Source: Blastococcus sp. URHD0036
GTDB taxonomy: Bacteria > Actinomycetota > Actinomycetes > Mycobacteriales > Geodermatophilaceae
Assembly: GCF_000701365.1 (NCBI RefSeq)
Contig: NZ_JNIK01000021.1
Span: 186,001-250,000 of the forward strand
Direction: 5' to 3'
Length of the DNA: 64,000 nt
Each line of letters opens with the position of its first letter. The stretch's first letter is position 1. This document shows, piece by piece, positions 59,056 to 64,000 of this stretch. Position numbers and translations under genes: made by a program. The notes beneath the pieces are model-generated. The model ran no database searches. It saw only the letters and a program-made list of their open reading frames with translations, and was not told the DNA's origin.

Positions 59056-60249
59056 TCACGCTGAGTGATCGGCACCCGTGGTGAACGGAGCCCACAGCTC
59101 AGGAGCGGTCAGCTCGCCGCCCACCGCGTTCCCGCCGGTGGCCTTCACGCGGTACATGGCCTGGTCGGCCCGCAGCAGCACCTCGTGGTCGTCGTCCCCC
59201 GCGCGGACCACGGTGAGCCCGACGCTGGCCGTCACCCCCACGCCCCGGCCCACCCGGGCGATGCCCTCGCGGATGCGCTCGGCCAGCGCCCCGGCGTCGT
59301 CGGCCTCCGGAACTGCGCAGAGGACGGCGAACTCGTCGCCGCCGAGGCGGGCGACGGTGTCGGTCTCCCGGACGGCCGAGGCGAGGGCGGAGGTGACCGC
59401 GCGCAGGACGGCGTCACCGGCCGCGTGGCCGTCCCGGTCGTTGACGGCCTTGAAGCCGTCGAGGTCGATCAGGCAGACCACGGTCGGGTCCGCCGTCCCG
59501 CGGATGGCGGTGTGCAGGCGCTCGAGGAAGGCACGCCGGTTCAGGCAGCCGGTCAGCGGGTCGGTGGCCGCGAGGGTCTCGTGCGTGCGCAGGAGCAGGA
59601 CCTGGCGGTCCCAGGACTCCCAGAGGTTGGCCGAGGCCAGGGCGCACAGCGTCGTGAACGCAGCCATGACGACGGCCACGAACATGCCCGAGGTCCGCGG
59701 CTCGGGCAGGACGTCGACAGCGAGGTAGGAGGTGACCATGAAGCCGCCCATCACCACCACGCCGGCGGGCTGGAACGCCGCGGACATGAAGCCGAGGGTC
59801 AGGAAGAGCAGGCAGATCAGGGCGCTGTCCGCGCCGCCGTCGATGCGGGTGCCGATGACGACGAGGACCGTGGTCCCGGCACTCCAGCCGTAGAACATCA
59901 CCGGCCCGCGGGCGTCGCGCATCATCGCCGGGAGCGGCAGGAGCAACAGCAGCGGCGCACCGAGAATTGCCAGGCCGCAGACGGCGAACAGCACCGGGTG
60001 CAGGCGGGCCGCCGTCGGCGTCAGGAACGTGTAGCCCAGGGCCGCCAAGCCGCCGAACTCGGTGAGCAGCACCCCGAGGCGCACGTGGTGGACCCAGTAG
60101 GCGACGCGGTCCTCGTCCTCGGCCAGCGGCCGGTAGAGGGCGCGCCGCAGAGCGGCGGCCAGCCGCTGCCGCGCGTCCGGGTCCGCAGCGCGGCGTCGTC
60201 GCCCACTGGGTGGAGTCACACCATCGAGGTCGGCCCGGGCGGTCGCCAC
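59056..60249 (-). CDS. Membrane diguanylate cyclase (GGDEF)
   Basis: 397 residues from GTG 60249 (GTG 60219 is a shorter alternative). Five or six helices in residues about 45-225 form an unassigned membrane sensor. The GGDEF domain starts at ATDPLTGCLNRRAFLERL, has the active site in ARLGGDEFAVLCAV and an I-site RETD before it, and ends with the usual ADQAMYRVKATGGN. No EAL. It makes c-di-GMP from GTP with product inhibition. Third GGDEF protein of the window; not closely related in its sensor part to the tandem pair. Confidence 0.9.
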   Translation of the reverse strand: MATARADLDGVTPPSGRRRRAADPDARQRLAAALRRALYRPLAEDEDRVAYWVHHVRLGVLLTEFGGLAALGYTFLTPTAARLHPVLFAVCGLAILGAPLLLLLPLPAMMRDARGPVMFYGWSAGTTVLVVIGTRIDGGADSALICLLFLTLGFMSAAFQPAGVVVMGGFMVTSYLAVDVLPEPRTSGMFVAVVMAAFTTLCALASANLWESWDRQVLLLRTHETLAATDPLTGCLNRRAFLERLHTAIRGTADPTVVCLIDLDGFKAVNDRDGHAAGDAVLRAVTSALASAVRETDTVARLGGDEFAVLCAVPEADDAGALAERIREGIARVGRGVGVTASVGLTVVRAGDDDHEVLLRADQAMYRVKATGGNAVGGELTAPELWAPFTTGADHSA

Positions 60250-60327
60250 CTTGACGCCCGTCTGCCCCCTTCGAGCGAGAGAGCCACGCCACGCCTTGCC
60301 GCCGTTGCGGCCGGGTACCGCTCCCCC

Positions 60328-61239
60328 ATGGCGCGACGCGGGAAAACCCCGACCACGCACGGGATGGCCGACGCCGGCCGCGCGGAGGTCGGCGGCATGG
60401 TGCTGGGCGCCTGGGACGCCTTCATCGCCTCGGCCGGGACCGTCGACCTCGACCGGCCCACCCGGCTCCCGGGCTGGCGGGCGCACGAGGTGTGCGTGCA
60501 CCTGGGCTGCTGGGACGACCACACCGCGCTGGCCGACCTGATCGCCTCGGCGCGGGCCGGCGGCACGGGCACGCCACCGGACGTCGACGGCACCAACGCC
60601 CGGGTGACCGCGGCCCACCGCGACGCCTCGCGCGAGGAGGTGCTCGCCGCCCTCCGCCGCAACCGGGCGGCGACCGCCGCCTACCTCGCCGAGGATCCGA
60701 CCGAGCTCGACACCGCGCCGACGGTGGCCACGGTCGGCACCCTCCCGCTGCTGTCGGTCGTCCTCGGGCAGGCCTACGAGCTCGCGGTCCACGGTCTGGA
60801 CCTGGTACCTCTCGGCGCTCCCCCGGTGCCCGCCGAGGTGCTCCAGTCCGGGCTGGCCGCACTCGCGGACGTGACCGGCGCGCTGGCGTCGTCCTGCGGG
60901 ATCACCGGCGGCGTCACGCTGACCACCCCGGACGGCGGCTGGGCGTTCGCCGCGGACGACGACGGCTGGACCGTGCGCCGGGTCGGCCCCGGCGATCCGC
61001 CCGGCACCGCCGTCGAGGCCGATGCCGCCCTGCTGCTGGAGGCGGCGTCGGGCCGGGTCAACCCCGTCGCGGCAGTCGCCCGCCGGCGGCTGAAGGTGCA
61101 CGACATCGGCGGGCTGCTCCAGCTCGCGCCGATCGTCTCCGCCGCCCCCGGGATCCCCGGCGGCCCGATCCTGTCGCTGGCCGCCCGCACCCTCGGCGGG
61201 GCGGGCGGCCTGCTGGGCCGGCTGCGCGGACGGGGCTAG
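60328..61239 (+). CDS. DinB-fold maleylpyruvate isomerase N-terminal domain protein
   Basis: 303 residues from ATG 60328. The N-terminal half fits the mycothiol-dependent maleylpyruvate isomerase/DinB fold: LDRPTRLPGWRAHEVCVHLG with the metal-ligand His in VHLGCWDDH and a later His in YELAVHGLDL. The C-terminal domain has TTPDGGWAFAADDDGWTV, the sterol-carrier-like MDMPI_C type. Members use mycothiol as thiol cofactor; the exact reaction is unknown. Convergent with the M23 gene, 4-nt overlap at the stops. Confidence 0.83.
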   Translation: MARRGKTPTTHGMADAGRAEVGGMVLGAWDAFIASAGTVDLDRPTRLPGWRAHEVCVHLGCWDDHTALADLIASARAGGTGTPPDVDGTNARVTAAHRDASREEVLAALRRNRAATAAYLAEDPTELDTAPTVATVGTLPLLSVVLGQAYELAVHGLDLVPLGAPPVPAEVLQSGLAALADVTGALASSCGITGGVTLTTPDGGWAFAADDDGWTVRRVGPGDPPGTAVEADAALLLEAASGRVNPVAAVARRRLKVHDIGGLLQLAPIVSAAPGIPGGPILSLAARTLGGAGGLLGRLRGRG

Positions 61240-62447
61240 CAGGCGCCGCCGAGCGAGATACCGACCGCCGACAGCCACGGCACCGGGTCCACGCGGCTCG
61301 CGTAGAGCCCGCCCTGGTGCACCTCGAAGTGCAGGTGCGGGCCGGTCGACTGGCCACGGTTACCGACCTCGGCGATCTGCTGGCCGGCGGAGACGACGTC
61401 GCCCGCGGCGACGAAGTACTGGTTCACGTGCCCGTAGACCGTGATCGACCCGTCGGGGTGCTGGAGGTAGACGGCCAGCCCGAACCCGCTGGCCGGCCCG
61501 GCCTGCAGGACGACGCCACCGACCGGGGCGAACACCGGGGTGCCGATGGGGGCGGCGATGTCGACGCCGTAGTGCGTGGTGCCCCAGCGGCCGCCGTAGC
61601 AGGAGCTGACCCGGCCGTTCGCCGGCGCGACCGCGCCTCCGCTGACCGACAGGCTGCTCGCGCCCGCGGCGGCGGCGGCCTGTGCGGCGTAGGCGGCCTC
61701 GGCGTCGGCCGCACCCTGCAGCCGGAGCAGCTCGACCTGGGCGTCGCGCAGGCGGGCGTCCAGCTCTGCCTTGCGGGCGCTCGCGGCGTCGAACTCCGCC
61801 TGGGCGGAGGCGAGGTGCTGGTCGGCGGCGGACAGGGCCGCGTCCGCGGCCTGCCGCGCCTGGTCGAGCTGGGTCACGGCGGCACGGGCGGCGGCGTCGG
61901 CCTCCGCGACCTGGACCTGGACGGCCTCGTGCTGCTGGAGGACGCCGGCACGCTGGTCGCCCAGGAAGTCCAGGGTGGCGGCCCGCTGGAGCAGCTCCTC
62001 GGGACTGCCGGCGGCCAGCAGGACCGCGGCCGAGCCGTAGGCGTCGCCGCCGCCCATGAAGACCTCCCGGCCGACGTCGGCCACCTCGCCCTCGGCGACC
62101 GCGACCGCGTACTGGGCGAGGGCGAGGTTGGCGGCCGTCTCGCCGGCGGCGGCCTGGGCCCGGGCGAGCTCGGTCTGCGCGACCAGGGCGGCGTCGGCGG
62201 CGGCCTCGGCCTCCACGGTCATCCGCTGCAACTGCTCCTCGGCGGCCCGCACCTCGGTGGAGATGGCCTCGACCTCGGCGGCGACCGCGTCCTGGGCGGC
62301 GCGGGCGCCGGCGAGGTCGTCGGCGGGTGCAGCGGCCGCGGGTCCGGCCGGCCAGGCGATGACGACAGTGGCCGCGGCCACGGCGAGCAGGGCGGCGCCG
62401 AGACGGCGGTACAGGAAGGGGCGGTGCGGGCGGTGCAGGGTCGCCAA
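61236..62447 (-). CDS. M23 family cell-wall endopeptidase with coiled coil
   Basis: 403 residues from TTG 62447, chosen because GGAGAG lies 8 nt upstream and a signal peptide follows at once (RRLGAALLAVAAATVVIAWP). Residues about 45-275 form a long Ala/Glu-rich coiled coil typical of EnvC/RipA-type regulators. The LytM domain has HYGVDIAAPIGTPVFAP (zinc His and Asp) and GPHLHFEVHQGG (HxH). A secreted peptidoglycan hydrolase for division or growth. A longer frame to 62669 has no signal sequence at its start. Confidence 0.91.
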   Translation of the reverse strand: MATLHRPHRPFLYRRLGAALLAVAAATVVIAWPAGPAAAAPADDLAGARAAQDAVAAEVEAISTEVRAAEEQLQRMTVEAEAAADAALVAQTELARAQAAAGETAANLALAQYAVAVAEGEVADVGREVFMGGGDAYGSAAVLLAAGSPEELLQRAATLDFLGDQRAGVLQQHEAVQVQVAEADAAARAAVTQLDQARQAADAALSAADQHLASAQAEFDAASARKAELDARLRDAQVELLRLQGAADAEAAYAAQAAAAAGASSLSVSGGAVAPANGRVSSCYGGRWGTTHYGVDIAAPIGTPVFAPVGGVVLQAGPASGFGLAVYLQHPDGSITVYGHVNQYFVAAGDVVSAGQQIAEVGNRGQSTGPHLHFEVHQGGLYASRVDPVPWLSAVGISLGGAC

Positions 62448-62777
62448 AGCGGCGGCTCTCCGTTCATCGGTCCGCCGGTCGGGAGGACGTCGTCCTCTCC
62501 ACGTGCCGCAGCCCCCGCGTGCACGCTCGACCCCGGGACGGCAGGTCCCGGCCGTCCCGGCAGGCAGCCGGGGACGGTTCGACGGGGCCCACCGAGGTCC
62601 TCGAGGTGCGAGGAGCGAGACCCGGCCGAGCCTCCGACGACGGTACGCGAGTGACGGTTGAGAGGTCACGGAAAGGTAACGAGAGACACGCCTCGGACCA
62701 TGGTCGGCCCGCGCCCCTCGTCGTCGCCGTCCGGCCGGTGCGTGGCAGGCTGTCGGCGCGACCGGCCCGGGTCGCAG
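62448..62777. other. Intergenic/leader region upstream of the M23 gene
   Basis: About 330 nt between the M23 start and tRNA-Met. It is rich in short GC hairpins (for example around 62530-62575) and carries a repeated GGTMAC element at 62664-62680. A long leader is possible. It was inspected for a ydaO c-di-AMP riboswitch, common before such hydrolases, but the conserved core was not found. Confidence 0.4.
62664..62680 (-). promoter_or_regulatory. MtrA-like direct repeat GGTCAC-N5-GGTAAC
   Basis: Two GGTMAC half-sites with 11-nt spacing (GTTACC...GTGACC on the minus strand), about 220 nt upstream of the M23 start. The response regulator MtrA binds direct repeats of GTAAC/GTCAC type before cell-wall hydrolase genes in actinobacteria, so this is a reasonable candidate site. 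Confidence 0.35.
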
Positions 62778-62851
62778 GGGGCGGTAGCTCAGCCGGTCAG
62801 AGCATGGGACTCATAATCCCTGGGTCGTGGGTTCGAGCCCCACCCGCCCCA
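62778..62851 (+). tRNA. tRNA-Met(CAT), elongator type
   Basis: GGGGCGG/CCGCCCC acceptor stem, D-arm GCTC...GAGC, anticodon loop CTCATAA (anticodon CAT), T-arm GTGGGTTCGAGCCCCAC, discriminator A. The fully paired first base pair argues against an initiator tRNA. A lysidine-modified tRNA-Ile2 is the only alternative. CCA is not encoded. Anticodon stem has a U-U at its outer end. Confidence 0.93.
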
Positions 62852-62905
62852 CCGTCGCAGCTCCGTCGAGCACCGACCGGAGTCGGAACCGCTGACGTCG
62901 ACCGG

Positions 62906-64000
62906 TCAGCTGTCCGAGCGCAGCAGCAGAGCTCCGCTGGGCGTCAAGCCGCCACTGCTCACCGCGGCGACCCTGGCGTCCGCGACCTGCCGTTCACCGC
63001 CTTCCCCCCGCAGCTGCACGACCGCCTCGTGGATCAGCCCCATGCCGTGGGTCCGGCCGTGCGACAGCTGCCCGCCGTGGGTGTTCAGCGGCAGGATGCC
63101 GTCGCGGGCGATGTTCTTGCCGCCGTCGAGGAAGTCCTTCGCCTCGCCGATGCCGCAGAACCCGAGGCCCTCCAACCAGGACAGGCAGTTGAACGTGAAG
63201 CCGTCGTAGAGCAGCGCCACGTCGACGTCGTCCGGGCGCAGATCGGTCCGCGTCCACAGGTGCGCGGCCGGCCCGAAGACCTGCGGCTCGTGGGTCGAGG
63301 TGCTCTGGTCCCACTCCGGCCGTTCGATCATCTGGGTGCCCGCGGCCTCGACGCGCACGGGCGGCTTGGCCAGGTCCCCGGCCGTGTCCGCGGCGGACAC
63401 CACGATGGCGATCGCTGCGTCGACGGGGACGTCGTTGTCGTAGAGACCGAAGGGCGTCGTCGTCAGCCGGGCCCCGAGGTAGTCGTCCATCGTGAGCGGG
63501 TCCCGGTACACCGCGGTCGGGTTGAGCGCCGCGTTGGCCCTCTGGTTGAGCGCGATCCAGCCGAGGGTCTCCCGCGTCGCGCCGTACCGGTGCATGTACC
63601 GCTGCGCCGTCTGGGCGAGCAGGTGGGCCGCCGACGTCGCACCGAAGGGGATCTGCCAGCCCAGGTCGCCACCGATCCGGCCACCGCCGGGCTGGAGGTA
63701 CCCCTGCCGCACGAGCGTCTCGTTGCTGGACAGCCAGACGGTGCGGAAGCAGAGCACGTGGCGGACGAGCCCGGACGAGACCGCCTGGATCGCGGCGATG
63801 ACCGAGCCGCCCGGGCCGAAGGTCTCCATGCCGCCGTTGAACCAGGTCGGCCGGATGCGCAGCGCCGACTCCACGGCGGTGACGCCACCCTCGCCGATGC
63901 CGTGCTCGAGTCCGCCCCCGGGATAGGTGGACAGGCCGTCGATGTCGTCCATCGTGAGGCCGGCGTCGGCCACCGCCTCCCGGCACGCGTCGACGGTCAG
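62906..64000 (-). CDS. Thiolase-superfamily acetyl-CoA acetyltransferase/lipid-transfer-like protein (5' part cut by window edge)
   Basis: The frame is open from 62906 to the window end (at least 364 codons). It matches the thiolase-like SCP2/lipid-transfer group: GGMETFGPGGSVIAAIQAV, where the usual active-site Cys position near the N-terminus is not Cys, then QRYMHRYGATRETLGWIALNQ, DVALLYDGFTFNCLSWLEGL and PLNTHGGQLSHGRTHGMG, the latter containing the conserved His of NxHGG. These proteins often lack thiolase activity and act in steroid side-chain or acyl-CoA metabolism, usually beside a DUF35/OB-fold partner that may lie outside the window. Confidence 0.88.
   Translation of the reverse strand: MTVDACREAVADAGLTMDDIDGLSTYPGGGLEHGIGEGGVTAVESALRIRPTWFNGGMETFGPGGSVIAAIQAVSSGLVRHVLCFRTVWLSSNETLVRQGYLQPGGGRIGGDLGWQIPFGATSAAHLLAQTAQRYMHRYGATRETLGWIALNQRANAALNPTAVYRDPLTMDDYLGARLTTTPFGLYDNDVPVDAAIAIVVSAADTAGDLAKPPVRVEAAGTQMIERPEWDQSTSTHEPQVFGPAAHLWTRTDLRPDDVDVALLYDGFTFNCLSWLEGLGFCGIGEAKDFLDGGKNIARDGILPLNTHGGQLSHGRTHGMGLIHEAVVQLRGEGGERQVADARVAAVSSGGLTPSGALLLRSDS

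Noticed and set aside
62448-62700. ydaO/c-di-AMP riboswitch upstream of the M23 gene
   Set aside because: The context fits, but the conserved GGGGAACC and GGGGTGAA core was not found; only ordinary GC hairpins were seen.
1-64000. CRISPR arrays, insertion sequences, integrases or phage genes
   Set aside because: No spaced short direct repeats, transposase motifs or terminal inverted repeats with target duplications were recognised.

Overview
The window is about 73-75% GC with dense, often 4-nt-overlapping genes and many GTG starts. It carries actinobacterial markers: a PucR-fabD-fabH-acpP-fabF-accD fatty-acid operon next to a homodimeric aceE, DUF3052 and DUF3145 proteins, an RNase H/phosphatase fusion, an mca/mycothiol-type DinB-fold protein and a WS/DGAT. 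Gene content and base use suggest a Geodermatophilaceae-like actinobacterium (Blastococcus/Geodermatophilus/Modestobacter type). That assignment is inference, since no marker-gene comparison could be run. No insertion sequence, prophage, integron or CRISPR array was seen, so this looks like stable chromosome.

Layout. 1-2.9 kb: a truncated dehalogenase-like hydrolase, a hotdog thioesterase, small proteins and an Rv2629/baeRF2-type protein. 2.9-10.8 kb: a complete Tad/Flp type IVb pilus locus read leftwards (prepilin peptidase, Flp pilin, TadE, TadG, CpaB, CpaE, CpaF, TadB, TadC). 10.8-16 kb: class F sortase and a CHRD surface protein, divergent from CopC and a CopD carrying a C-terminal cupredoxin-like domain, then a ChrA transporter. 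16-22.2 kb: a membrane-anchored metalloprotease, a 1183-residue LamG/PKD surface protein with an overlapping membrane-anchored partner, and rnpB. 22.3-29.4 kb: PIG-L deacetylase, DoxX-like protein, two tandem GGDEF-EAL proteins and an ArsB/SLC13 permease. 29.4-34 kb: nadA, a RibD-like reductase and the RNaseH-phosphatase/zinc-ribbon/Nif3 trio. 34-44.6 kb: membrane and lipid genes (FUSC, three alpha/beta hydrolases, WS/DGAT, SDR, OafA-type acyltransferase, TesB-like thioesterase). 44.7-58.7 kb: tRNA-Val, AhpE, DUF3052, aceE, M20 amidohydrolase, cupin, PAP2, then the fatty-acid operon and DUF3145. 59-64 kb: a third diguanylate cyclase, a mycothiol-dependent-isomerase-like protein, an M23 cell-wall hydrolase, tRNA-Met and a truncated thiolase-like protein.

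How the genes fit together. AceE makes acetyl-CoA, the AccD6-like subunit and FabD make malonyl-ACP, FabH and FabF build acyl chains on AcpP, and a FasR-like PucR regulator sits directly upstream. The Tad pilus, sortase, CHRD, LamG/PKD and M23 genes describe an elaborate cell surface. Three I-site-bearing GGDEF proteins make the region rich in c-di-GMP enzymes. The least expected items are a FabD fused to a lipoyl/biotinyl-like domain that lacks the acceptor lysine, a CopD fused to a cupredoxin-like domain that has lost copper ligands, a CHRD protein with a sortable tail but no LPxTG, and several perfect hairpins packed between genes.
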